A stretch of DNA of 40,350 nt, taken from the NCBI GenBank assembly GCA_902778645.1, contig CACYYO010000012.1, positions 1 to 40,350 of the forward strand. The letters are read 5' to 3'. The number at the start of each line of letters is the position of its first letter. Position 1 is the first letter of the stretch. Origin of the DNA: an uncultured Rhodospirillales bacterium (GTDB lineage: Bacteria > Pseudomonadota > Alphaproteobacteria > RF32 > CAG-239). Shown one piece after another: positions 10,828-17,653 of the stretch. The position numbers and the translations under genes are program-made. Under the pieces are notes generated by a model. The model saw nothing but the letters and a program-made list of their open reading frames with translations. It was not told where the DNA came from and did not search any database.

Positions 10828-11424
10828 TCAAGCTTCATCCAAACTTTTAATAAATTTAGCCAATGCTCGCCCTCGATGAGAGATACCGCTTTTCTCTTCA
10901 TGGCTCATTTCGGCAAATGTTCGTCCGTCGCCTTCATCCGGAATAAAAATCGGATCATACCCGAAACCGCCGGCTCCATGTTTTTCAGTTGCCAAATGCC
11001 CGTCAACGCGCCCTTCAAAAATCTGACACGCCAAAGTTTGCGGATGAGCCAAAGCAATCACACAACTAAAATGGGCCTTGCGATTATTTGAATGTGTTGC
11101 TTCAATTTCATCCAGTAACTTAATGATACCTTTGTTGAAATCTCTATCCGGAGCATAGCGAGCCGAATAAACACCGGGACGTCCGCCAAGAGCATCAACA
11201 CACAAACCGCTGTCATCTGCTAAACAATATTCGCCGGATAACTTAGCCGACGTAACGGCCTTAAGACGAGAATTTTCTTCAAATGTCGTCCCTGTTTCCT
11301 CAACATCGGGTAAATTTAAATCAACCGCAGAAACAACCTCGATATGATAAGGAGCAAGCAAATTGGTAATCTCATCAATTTTGCCGCGATTATGAGAAGC
11401 TATCACTAATTTTTTAATGACCAT
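10828..11424 (-). CDS. rdgB: Non-canonical purine NTP pyrophosphatase (XTP/dITP diphosphatase, RdgB/HAM1)
   Basis: 198-residue house-cleaning enzyme that hydrolyses dITP, ITP and XTP to monophosphates, keeping deaminated purines out of DNA and RNA. Family motifs are intact: the N-terminal ASHNRGK substrate loop, LADDSGLCVDAL with the acidic metal site, GGFGYDPIF, and the C-terminal SHRGRAL. The ATG at 11424 has AGGTG about 8 nt upstream, inside the end of rph; a GTG at 11433 overlapping the rph stop is a weaker alternative. It sits between rph and addB with overlaps or near-overlaps on both sides, so it belongs to a rph-rdgB-addB-addA cotranscript. Confidence 0.96.
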   Translation of the reverse strand: MVIKKLVIASHNRGKIDEITNLLAPYHIEVVSAVDLNLPDVEETGTTFEENSRLKAVTSAKLSGEYCLADDSGLCVDALGGRPGVYSARYAPDRDFNKGIIKLLDEIEATHSNNRKAHFSCVIALAHPQTLACQIFEGRVDGHLATEKHGAGGFGYDPIFIPDEGDGRTFAEMSHEEKSGISHRGRALAKFIKSLDEA

Positions 11425-11425
11425 T

Positions 11426-12136
11426 TTACACACCTAAAACTTCATGTTGCTTAGCTATTAATTGCTTAATCGCCCCTTTAGCCAAAGCCAATAACTGATT
11501 AAATTCATTTTCGGTAAATGGTTCTCCTTCTGCCGTTCCCTGAATTTCAACAATTTTACCGCTTTCCGTCATAATAAAATTCATATCCACCTGAGAGGTC
11601 GAATCCTCCTCATAATCAACATCGGCAACCGCTTCACCGTCACAAATATCACAAGACACGGCAGCCACAAACTCACGAATAGGATTTTCCGCCAGTTTCC
11701 CTTCTTGCAATAATTTTTGCACAGCCAAATAGAGTGCCACAAAACTTCCTGTAATAGAAGCCGTACGCGTTCCCCCATCTGCTTGTAATACATCGCAATC
11801 AACCGTAAAGCAAAACTCCGGCATTTTGCTCAAATCAACCGCCGCGCGCAGAGAGCGACCAATCAGGCGTTGAATTTCCTGAGAACGTCCGGAAGGTTTT
11901 TTATTTTCTCTCGGCACACGCGTTTGCGCTGCACGCGGCAACATGGCATATTCAGCAGTAATCCACCCTCTATCCTGCCCTTTCAACCAAGAAGGCACTT
12001 TATCTTCAACGCTAACCGTACATACCACATGAGTATTACCGAATTTAACCAAACATGACCCTTCGGCATAAGGATTAAAATGCGGAATAAATTCTATGTT
12101 TCTGATTTGATTATTAGCACGTCCCGAATGTCTCAT
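11426..12136 (-). CDS. rph: Ribonuclease PH
   Basis: 236-residue phosphorolytic 3'-5' exoribonuclease that trims tRNA 3' ends. The RNase PH core is complete: [12 protein letters not shown] at the N-terminus, the [12 protein letters not shown] segment, [17 protein letters not shown], and the phosphate-binding region [13 protein letters not shown]. Length is standard. The ATG follows AGGAG at good spacing. It is the first gene of the leftward rph-rdgB-addB-addA run, and its upstream region is shared with a divergent ncRNA promoter around 12205-12232. Confidence 0.97.
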   Translation of the reverse strand: MRHSGRANNQIRNIEFIPHFNPYAEGSCLVKFGNTHVVCTVSVEDKVPSWLKGQDRGWITAEYAMLPRAAQTRVPRENKKPSGRSQEIQRLIGRSLRAAVDLSKMPEFCFTVDCDVLQADGGTRTASITGSFVALYLAVQKLLQEGKLAENPIREFVAAVSCDICDGEAVADVDYEEDSTSQVDMNFIMTESGKIVEIQGTAEGEPFTENEFNQLLALAKGAIKQLIAKQHEVLGV

Positions 12137-12204
12137 CTCGATTCTCCTTTACACTAAAGATAAAAGCAGATAATTAACCAAGAGTAAAGAGCAAAATATT
12201 TTGC

Positions 12205-12232
12205 TTGATTTATACAATTTCTTCCGTATGAT
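12205..12232 (+). promoter_or_regulatory. Promoter for the structured ncRNA
   Basis: TTGATT (12205-12210), a 16-bp spacer and TATGAT (12227-12232). It would start transcription near 12239, just before a GTAAACAG hairpin. No reading frame starts between here and the terminator at 12364. Confidence 0.5.
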
Positions 12233-12238
12233 AAATCC

Positions 12239-12391
12239 CGTAAACAGGTGTTCTGTTTATGGAGCTTCAAACCTCCTTGGCGAAAAGAACAACTCCTTTG
12301 TAATGAGGGAGCTGACAGAATATATTGAATATGTCAGGCTGTTCGCTAACAGGTTTGAACTCCCTCGCCTTTTTAAAAGGCGAGTTTTTTT
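12239..12391 (+). ncRNA. Structured small RNA of ~150 nt, possible 6S RNA (SsrS)
   Basis: A non-coding stretch with its own promoter-like boxes and a strong terminator. Pairings I can see are: hairpin GTAAACAG/CTGTTTAT at the 5' end; a 13-bp closing stem GGAG(c)TTCAAACCT (from 12261) with AGGTTTGAACTCC (12351-12363); an inner stem TTGGCGAA/TTCGCTAA; and two apical hairpins CTCC/GGGAG and CTGACA/TGTCAG. The rod-like fold, size, single-gene setting and 5' CAGGTGTTC (compare AGATGTTC in E. coli 6S) suggest 6S RNA, the regulator that mimics an open promoter and binds RNA polymerase. Identification is from memory of the class, not a search. A cis-acting leader of the downstream 72-codon gene is the alternative. 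Confidence 0.5.
12364..12391 (+). terminator. Rho-independent terminator of the small RNA
   Basis: Perfect 10-bp stem CTCGCCTTTT (12364-12373) / AAAAGGCGAG (12375-12384) followed by seven T. It ends the structured RNA 34 nt before the small downstream gene. Confidence 0.9.
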
Positions 12392-12424
12392 GTTTTTTAT
12401 TAACAAAAATCAGGAGTTCAACAA

Positions 12425-12643
12425 ATGGCAAAATATACGAAAAGATTAATAAGAGAATTATGCGCTCAGTTACGCATTATCAGAGAACAAAACAATATTC
12501 CTCTCAGCAAAGTATTAAATGATTTAAATATGAAAGAGCAAACCATGGAGCAAGTGGAAAAAAATTTTTCCGCCGGTATCAATATTTGTTACAAATTAAT
12601 AGAATACTACGGCTATGAAATAAAACTCACTCAAAAAACTTAA
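12425..12643 (+). CDS. Small HTH-like protein (72 aa)
   Basis: Short basic protein with well-placed AGGAG about 8 nt before the ATG, which supports real translation. The sequence AQLRIIREQNNIPLSKVLNDLNM resembles the first helices of XRE/Cro-type helix-turn-helix domains, followed by a Glu-rich EQVEKN segment like the recognition-helix boundary of that fold, then a YKLIEYYGYEIKL tail like the last helix and strand. It would be a DNA-binding regulator; targets cannot be inferred. It lies directly downstream of the structured RNA and its terminator, so its expression could depend on read-through or a promoter within 12392-12411. No other family is evident. Confidence 0.65.
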   Translation: MAKYTKRLIRELCAQLRIIREQNNIPLSKVLNDLNMKEQTMEQVEKNFSAGINICYKLIEYYGYEIKLTQKT

Positions 12644-12649
12644 TATAAA

Positions 12650-12830
12650 CATTTTCTCATCTCGCTAACGACGCCCTAATTGTCCAATAGACAAGTTTCT
12701 TACTAAAAAACTCGGAGAATGAGGCTAATAGTAGGAGTTTAGAGTGAGAAAAGCGCAGTGTACATAGAAGTACATGAGCATTTTCTCATCTCGCTAACGA
12801 CGCACTAGTAGCCCATTATACGAGTTTTTA
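12650..12830. repeat. Palindromic repeat copy with an internal 25-bp direct repeat
   Basis: A full palindrome at 12703-12830 has the same outer arms as the copies near the window start (AAAAACTCG... and ...CCCATTATACGAGTTTTTA) and the same TGTAC (12759-12763) / GTACA (12770-12774) tip. Its inner stem is different: GAGAAAA (12746-12752) with TTTTCTC (12781-12787). A 25-bp sequence is present twice, at 12650-12674 and 12779-12803, so the left flank duplicates part of the right arm. The element's last three bases are the glgA stop codon. Confidence 0.85.
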
Positions 12831-14870
12831 CAAGTGACCGAGATGAAACAAATTATAATACTTCGCCAGCGACCCGTTTTCAACCGTCCAACTGAAATCT
12901 TTGCGAAGAGCATTAACCTTCATTTGCTCAATTTGAGACGGATTAGCATAAAAGGTCATCAAAACTTTTTCTAAAGTTTCCGCATAAGCGTTAATATTAT
13001 TTTTAAGACGACTGGCAACAGTGTTAGAACCGTAGACACGACGCTTATCCGTAAAGAAAACTTCGGTACGAAAACCATCAACACCATCTTCAATCGTATC
13101 GACAAGCCCGCCTGTTGACATAGCGACCGGAAGTGCTCCCTTAGCCATCGCCTCCATTTGCGTTAACCCGCATGGCTCAAAACGACAAGGCATCAAATAA
13201 AAATCTGCCGCCAACTGGATAGCATAGGCAAACTCATCGCGATACCCGCGGAACACAAACAGACGTTTCGCAGCAGCCGGATTAATCTCCGTTAATTTGT
13301 CTTTTAAGTCTTTCAGAATTTGAAAATTATCATCACTACCGGCACCACCCATAATGAAAATAGGCAATTCTTCAGCCATTTGGGTCGTATACTTGGTATA
13401 TAACTTAACTAATGCCTGCGCCGCAACATCATAACCTTTTTGTTCAACCATGCGCGAGGTTGCGCAAAAAATAGGGGCTTTCTCAACATGCTTAACTGAT
13501 TTTTCAATATCCTCAAACTTATAGATATCGACCAAAGGAATAACTTTATCCTTATAGGCTTTATCTTTGGCAATTTTTGAAATCAGACGAATAAACTCTT
13601 TCTTATTTTTGAGTTTATCCTGCGCACAAGTTTCATCAAAAACGCTGAAATTAAAGCCATCAAAATATTTATTAACAGCATCGATTTTAGCCGCATTCGG
13701 AGAAATTAACTTCTTGTCATAACCATTGACAATACCGAAGAAATTACGATGGTCCTTACGCATTTTTAAGATATCGCGAAAATCAAAACCGAAACCGAGT
13801 TCTTTAGAGACCTCTTCCATATAATGTTTCGAAACGGTCACCACTCTATCAGCCAAATGAAAGTTGCTGGAAGCTTGATTATAACAATCGTGAACAATCA
13901 AAACATTTGTGGCCCGCGGGTTACTGTTTTTAATGGCTTTTGCATTTTTGAAAACCAAAGTTGTTAAATTCTCATACAAAGAATTCAATATTTTCGACGT
14001 ATTATCATAATCCCACCCCTGATAGCCGAGGTGATGCGCTATATGAACAATCGGAATATGTTTAAGCCTTTCTGCCAAAACGGTTGACATCCATCCGGCC
14101 TCTTCCTGAGCTGTCGGGAAATACTTCATCAAACCGGCCAAAGCACCGCTGTGCCAATCATTGGCGACCAAAATATTCGGCTCTTTAATACCCTTAATTT
14201 TCAGGCTGCAAATATCACGAATTAAAATAAAAACGGCTTTGGAGAAAAAGGCAAATCGCTCCACTTCATTAATACCGAACTCATTCATAACATAACAGCC
14301 GTCCTGAGCAGACGGATTTTTCTTGTGCAAATTAATTGAGAAAAAGCGCTTGTTATCTAAAAATATATAATCGGTATGCTCCAAATGACCACTGTACACA
14401 CCAACCTTGTATTTAACCAAAGCTTGATGATCCCCGACAAACGGCACCACAATCTCACCGATTTTTTTGACCTTGACATCATTCCGCTCTGCCCCATGGT
14501 AAACACCATCAACCAATTCCGCCTTTTTCTTACCGGTATTACCCAAATACATCGGCGTCACAACCGTCAAGCACTCTCCCTTGGCGCAGTAGGTCTCATT
14601 AAAAGCCTCCGGCAACTCAGAGGCAATCATACCCAAACCGCCCCATTTCATAAAGGTTGCTGTTTCCGCAGAAATCATCCACCCGTTCACTTGAGAGATT
14701 TCCGGCCAGACTTCCTTCCCCAAACATTGACGCTTGGAATAATTTTGAATATCTAAAAGATTTTTATTATTAACAACAGGATACGAAACATTAAACTTCT
14801 TTTTATTAAAGCCTTTCGGCATCATTTTCATCAGGGGTATAATTTCTGCAGATGTAGAAGCTGTATCCAT
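12828..14870 (-). CDS. glgA: Glycogen/starch synthase-like glycosyltransferase (GT5), long and divergent
   Basis: About 680 residues, longer than the roughly 480 of usual bacterial GlgA. GT5 synthases transfer glucose from ADP- or UDP-glucose to alpha-1,4-glucan. Visible are the N-terminal K-x-G-G-L nucleotide-sugar loop as MKWGGLG (K75), an HIAHHLGYQGWDY region, GIVNGYD, a second Rossmann half with ATSRMVEQKGYD, and the acceptor/catalytic EPCGLTQMEAMAKG followed by STGGLVDTI. Extra length comes from about 60 N-terminal residues and insertions in the first half. AGGA precedes the ATG at 14870; a TTG at 14882 is an alternative. No other glycogen gene (glgB, glgC, glgP) is in the window, so donor and product are uncertain. 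Confidence 0.85.
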   Translation of the reverse strand: MDTASTSAEIIPLMKMMPKGFNKKKFNVSYPVVNNKNLLDIQNYSKRQCLGKEVWPEISQVNGWMISAETATFMKWGGLGMIASELPEAFNETYCAKGECLTVVTPMYLGNTGKKKAELVDGVYHGAERNDVKVKKIGEIVVPFVGDHQALVKYKVGVYSGHLEHTDYIFLDNKRFFSINLHKKNPSAQDGCYVMNEFGINEVERFAFFSKAVFILIRDICSLKIKGIKEPNILVANDWHSGALAGLMKYFPTAQEEAGWMSTVLAERLKHIPIVHIAHHLGYQGWDYDNTSKILNSLYENLTTLVFKNAKAIKNSNPRATNVLIVHDCYNQASSNFHLADRVVTVSKHYMEEVSKELGFGFDFRDILKMRKDHRNFFGIVNGYDKKLISPNAAKIDAVNKYFDGFNFSVFDETCAQDKLKNKKEFIRLISKIAKDKAYKDKVIPLVDIYKFEDIEKSVKHVEKAPIFCATSRMVEQKGYDVAAQALVKLYTKYTTQMAEELPIFIMGGAGSDDNFQILKDLKDKLTEINPAAAKRLFVFRGYRDEFAYAIQLAADFYLMPCRFEPCGLTQMEAMAKGALPVAMSTGGLVDTIEDGVDGFRTEVFFTDKRRVYGSNTVASRLKNNINAYAETLEKVLMTFYANPSQIEQMKVNALRKDFSWTVENGSLAKYYNLFHLGHL

Positions 14871-14969
14871 CTCATTCCTCAAACTTTTCTTATTATTATT
14901 TTATCAGCATAACTTTCTACATGCCAACCTCTTAATTTCTCGTAAATTTGCAAATAAAATTTTGAGCAC

Positions 14970-14998
14970 TTGACTTGTAAAAATTTAATCACTAAATT
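14970..14998 (+). promoter_or_regulatory. Candidate grpE promoter
   Basis: TTGACT (14970-14975), a 17-bp spacer and TAAATT (14993-14998), about 45 nt before the grpE ATG. The CTTGACTTG sequence could also be part of a heat-shock sigma site, but no correctly spaced partner box is clear. The rest of the 14871-15041 gap is AT-rich with nothing else recognisable. Confidence 0.4.
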
Positions 14999-15041
14999 TC
15001 CTTATATATACACGCTTTGAAAATAAATTTAAAGAGGAATT

Positions 15042-15623
15042 ATGATGAAAAATTTTAAAAAGAATCCTGAAGCAAACAATGACAAAATTTCCGAGGTAAA
15101 GGAAGAGACCAAAGAACCGGATTCCCTCCCTGAAGAAGACGAGAATCCCATTGATAATTCAGAAGAAATTCAAAAATTGCAAGAAGAAAACGCCCGTCTG
15201 AAAAATGAATTTTTACGTGCATATGCTGATGCTGAGAATACTAAAAAGCGTTGTGCACAAGAAATAGAAAAGAACTCAAAATATGCCATTTCTTCATTTG
15301 CTAAAGAACTTTTAGGGGTTGCTGACAACCTGCATCGTGCTATTAATTCGGTTTCCGATTCGCATGCGCCGGAGTGTGAAACATTGCTCAAAGGTGTAGA
15401 AATGACCGAGGCCGAACTAACCAAGGTATTCAACAAATTCGGTATTCAAAAAATGGATATTATCGGCACGCACTTTGACCCGAATTATCATCAGGTTATT
15501 CAAGAAATAGAAGATAAAGACAAACCAGCCGGAACCATCGTGACCGAACTTCAAACCGGCTATATGATTAATGATAGGATTCTCCGTGAAGCCATGGTCG
15601 TTGTCACCAAAGGCGGAAAATAA
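15042..15623 (+). CDS. grpE: Nucleotide exchange factor GrpE
   Basis: 193-residue cochaperone that releases ADP from DnaK. An acidic, low-complexity N-terminus (about 1-45) leads into the long dimeric coiled coil (about 45-85, EEIQKLQEENARLKNEFLRAYAD). The four-helix bundle and the beta-wing domain follow, with the signature FDPNYHQVIQE and the C-terminal GYMINDRILREAMVVV. AGAGGA precedes the ATGATG start, and a strong terminator follows. dnaK, dnaJ and hrcA are not nearby, so it is a single-gene unit here. Confidence 0.97.
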   Translation: MMKNFKKNPEANNDKISEVKEETKEPDSLPEEDENPIDNSEEIQKLQEENARLKNEFLRAYADAENTKKRCAQEIEKNSKYAISSFAKELLGVADNLHRAINSVSDSHAPECETLLKGVEMTEAELTKVFNKFGIQKMDIIGTHFDPNYHQVIQEIEDKDKPAGTIVTELQTGYMINDRILREAMVVVTKGGK

Positions 15624-15632
15624 ATCGTCAAA

Positions 15633-15663
15633 AAGCCTCTCGTTTTGAGAGGCTTATTTTTTG
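15633..15663 (+). terminator. grpE terminator
   Basis: Perfect 9-bp stem AAGCCTCTC (15633-15641) / GAGAGGCTT (15647-15655) with a GTTTT loop, then a T-rich tail. Confidence 0.92.
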
Positions 15664-15804
15664 TTAAATCTGCATTTAATTATATAAACTTTTAGAATAA
15701 TTTGATAAATGGCTATGCGACGCCGTAACTTTTTGACACAAATTAAAGGCTCTATTAAACAATAAATAAAATGGGATAAATGATGTTTATAGTACGGCTG
15801 TAAT

Positions 15805-15828
15805 AAAAAGTGCTGTAATGCACTTTTT
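15805..15828. terminator. Terminator-like hairpin in the intergenic region
   Basis: Perfect 9-bp stem AAAAAGTGC (15805-15813) / GCACTTTTT (15820-15828), loop TGTAAT. It can act in either direction. It lies just outside the palindromic repeat and could end leftward read-through from the Sel1-like gene. The 15664-15804 stretch before it shows no gene. Confidence 0.55.
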
Positions 15829-15838
15829 ATAAAGAGAC

Positions 15839-15970
15839 GCAATGAGACTTATTGAGCGAGCTAGTGAAAACGAAGCAAAGCGAAATTTAGTCGGAATTGA
15901 AAAACAAATTATGAAGGGAGTGTACATATTGGTACATGACCGAATAATTTTTGAAAAATCTGCACTAGAA
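15839..15970. repeat. Divergent copy of the palindromic repeat family
   Basis: It contains the family tip TGTAC (15921-15925) / GTACA (15932-15936) and a weak AT-rich inner stem (AAATTAT against ATAATTT). Its left part, from gcaatgagactt to TTTAGTCGGAATTG (15886-15899), matches 32-95 at the window start, and its right end GCACTAG matches the copy at 12800. An 84-codon frame through this region is not credible, because the matching repeat at the window start is interrupted by a stop. Confidence 0.7.
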
Positions 15971-15986
15971 ACACATTTAGCACATT

Positions 15987-16553
15987 TTATTCTAAAAGTT
16001 TTGATTTTTCTTCCGGAGACATCGCCCTATACACCTTCACCGCATTCTCCGTCGCATTCGGAACTTTCAAAACAGCAGCTTTTTTATAATAGTTAAATGC
16101 CTTCACAAAGTCTGGTTTCACCCCGATACCACGGGCATAAATCCAACCTAAAACATCAACGGCATGAGGATTATTATTCATTTCCCGTTTCAAAAGTTCC
16201 TCCAGTTCAACACTGGAGACGTAGCCGTTTTGCACATTTTTCAAAACCTGCTGCCAACGCAATTCGGCGGCTTCACGCTCTGCGCTGCGCCGTTGCCTTT
16301 CATTGACCAAATTGATATCCTCAAGATTCTGGAGAGTCTGAGCATCAATCACCAAAGGTTTAATCACCTCACTATTGATGATTTCCTCATCATAAATATT
16401 AGGAGCATGACGATTCTTGACGAACAAAGGCAAATAGCCGCGATTATCGGAACGAACCAAATCACGGTAGATTTCATCAAGTCCGGCTGCCTGAGCCTGC
16501 AAAGCCATACAGCAGACCAAACTTCCCAAAACTATAAAATTTGCCTTTTTCAT
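15987..16553 (-). CDS. Secreted protein with a Sel1-like repeat
   Basis: 188 residues with a Sec signal peptide (MKK, hydrophobic core, cleavage after AQA near residue 22) and no lipobox. The middle has a charged, probably helical segment (NERQRRSAEREAAELRW). The C-terminal third carries one Sel1/TPR-like motif (AVDVLGWIYARGIGVKPDFVKAFNYYKKAA is its extent, about residues 130-160), with the Gly, Ala and Tyr spacing of the family. Such proteins usually make protein-protein contacts in the envelope. A single repeat is short for the family, which typically has several. Gene neighbours give no function. A palindromic repeat lies just past its stop. Confidence 0.7.
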   Translation of the reverse strand: MKKANFIVLGSLVCCMALQAQAAGLDEIYRDLVRSDNRGYLPLFVKNRHAPNIYDEEIINSEVIKPLVIDAQTLQNLEDINLVNERQRRSAEREAAELRWQQVLKNVQNGYVSSVELEELLKREMNNNPHAVDVLGWIYARGIGVKPDFVKAFNYYKKAAVLKVPNATENAVKVYRAMSPEEKSKLLE

Positions 16554-16654
16554 ATCTTTATTTTAACTATTTTTTATTAACAATACTATAAACAATGAGT
16601 AAAAAGATAAAAGGATAATTTCTGCTTTATAAACACTTTAATCACGAGGTAAAC

Positions 16655-17584
16655 ATGGCTCATATTTACAACTCTCTTTCCGAAATGGTCGGACACACAC
16701 CGCTGCTGAGATTACACAAATTAGAACAACACATTGGTGCACAGGCGCATATTTTAGCCAAATGCGAATTTTATAATCCCCTGTTTTCCATCAAAGATCG
16801 CATTGCTCTGCAAATGATTGAAGATTTGGAACAAGCCGGCAAAATCAAAGACAATACCATTTTGGTTGAAGCCACTTCCGGAAACACCGGTATCGGACTG
16901 GCTGCGATGTGCGCGGCTAAAGGCTACAAATTAGTCATTACCATGCCTGAGAATATGAGTAAAGAAAGACAAATGTTGATGAAACATTTCGGAGCCGAAT
17001 TGATTTTAACGCCTGCCGCTGATGGTATGAAAGGAGCCCTTGCCAAAGCTGATATGCTGGCCGAAAGAAACCCTGATGTTATCTTAGTCAAACAGTTCAC
17101 CAATCCCTCTAATGTCAAAGCCCACCAATTAGGAACAGGCATGGAGATTATGAACGACACCGGCGGCAATGTTGATTGTCTGGTCAGTGCGGTCGGCACC
17201 GGTGGCACCATCACCGGTATTGCCTCCACGCTCAAAAGCTGTAACCCTGATTTGTACGTTGTTGCGGTTGAGCCCAAAGAAAGCGCTGTCCTAAACGGAC
17301 AACCGGCCGGTCCGCATCGCATACCGGGCATTGGTGCCGGTTTTGTACCTCCTCTGTACGATGCCTCTTTAGTAAATGAAGTGTTTGACGTCCCTTCCGA
17401 TGAGGCCGTCAAGATGGATAAACTGGTTGCCCGACTTGAGGGGTTACCGACCGGTATTTCATCAGGAGCGGCATTATACGCCGCGACCCGAATTGCTACA
17501 CGGGAAGACATGAAAGACAAAAACATTGTTGTCATTTTAGCCTCAGCGGTTGAGCGTTATTTATCCCTTGGGTATTTTGATTAA
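16655..17584 (+). CDS. cysK: Cysteine synthase (O-acetylserine sulfhydrylase), CysK type
   Basis: 309-residue PLP enzyme of fold type II that forms cysteine from O-acetylserine and sulfide. The PLP lysine is K47 in NPLFSIKDR, the substrate loop is TSGNTG (74-79), the phosphate-binding loop is GTGGT, and GLPTGISSGAA matches the C-terminal active-site region. Length is standard. GAGGT precedes the ATG. One oddity: the usual C-terminal PDTGERYLST region reads LASAVERYLSL, so the Asp that commonly contacts the PLP surroundings is replaced. Activity on O-acetylserine is likely but not certain; a related cystathionine- or O-phosphoserine-type enzyme cannot be excluded. It is not in an operon with sulfate genes. 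Confidence 0.88.
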   Translation: MAHIYNSLSEMVGHTPLLRLHKLEQHIGAQAHILAKCEFYNPLFSIKDRIALQMIEDLEQAGKIKDNTILVEATSGNTGIGLAAMCAAKGYKLVITMPENMSKERQMLMKHFGAELILTPAADGMKGALAKADMLAERNPDVILVKQFTNPSNVKAHQLGTGMEIMNDTGGNVDCLVSAVGTGGTITGIASTLKSCNPDLYVVAVEPKESAVLNGQPAGPHRIPGIGAGFVPPLYDASLVNEVFDVPSDEAVKMDKLVARLEGLPTGISSGAALYAATRIATREDMKDKNIVVILASAVERYLSLGYFD

Positions 17585-17589
17585 AGCAC

Positions 17590-17618
17590 TTGCTAAACGT
17601 CATAAAATTTTGTAGATT
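17590..17618 (+). promoter_or_regulatory. Candidate lptG promoter
   Basis: TTGCTA (17590-17595), a 17-bp spacer and TAGATT (17613-17618), immediately after the cysK stop and about 35 nt before the lptG ATG. Confidence 0.45.
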
Positions 17619-17653
17619 AGGCACAAATGTAATTTTAAACCGAGTTGCAGACA

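Noticed and set aside
12201-12522. Two overlapping + strand open frames across the small RNA
   Set aside because: They lack ribosome-binding sites, cross a strong terminator hairpin, and read the stems of the structured RNA.
15842-16096. 84-codon + strand open frame
   Set aside because: It runs through the palindromic repeat and into the antisense of the Sel1-like gene, has no Shine-Dalgarno, and the homologous repeat near position 40 is interrupted by a stop.
16924-17535. 203-codon frame antisense to cysK
   Set aside because: A long antisense frame with Ser/Pro/Thr-rich, non-family sequence fully inside a conserved gene; no promoter or ribosome-binding site.
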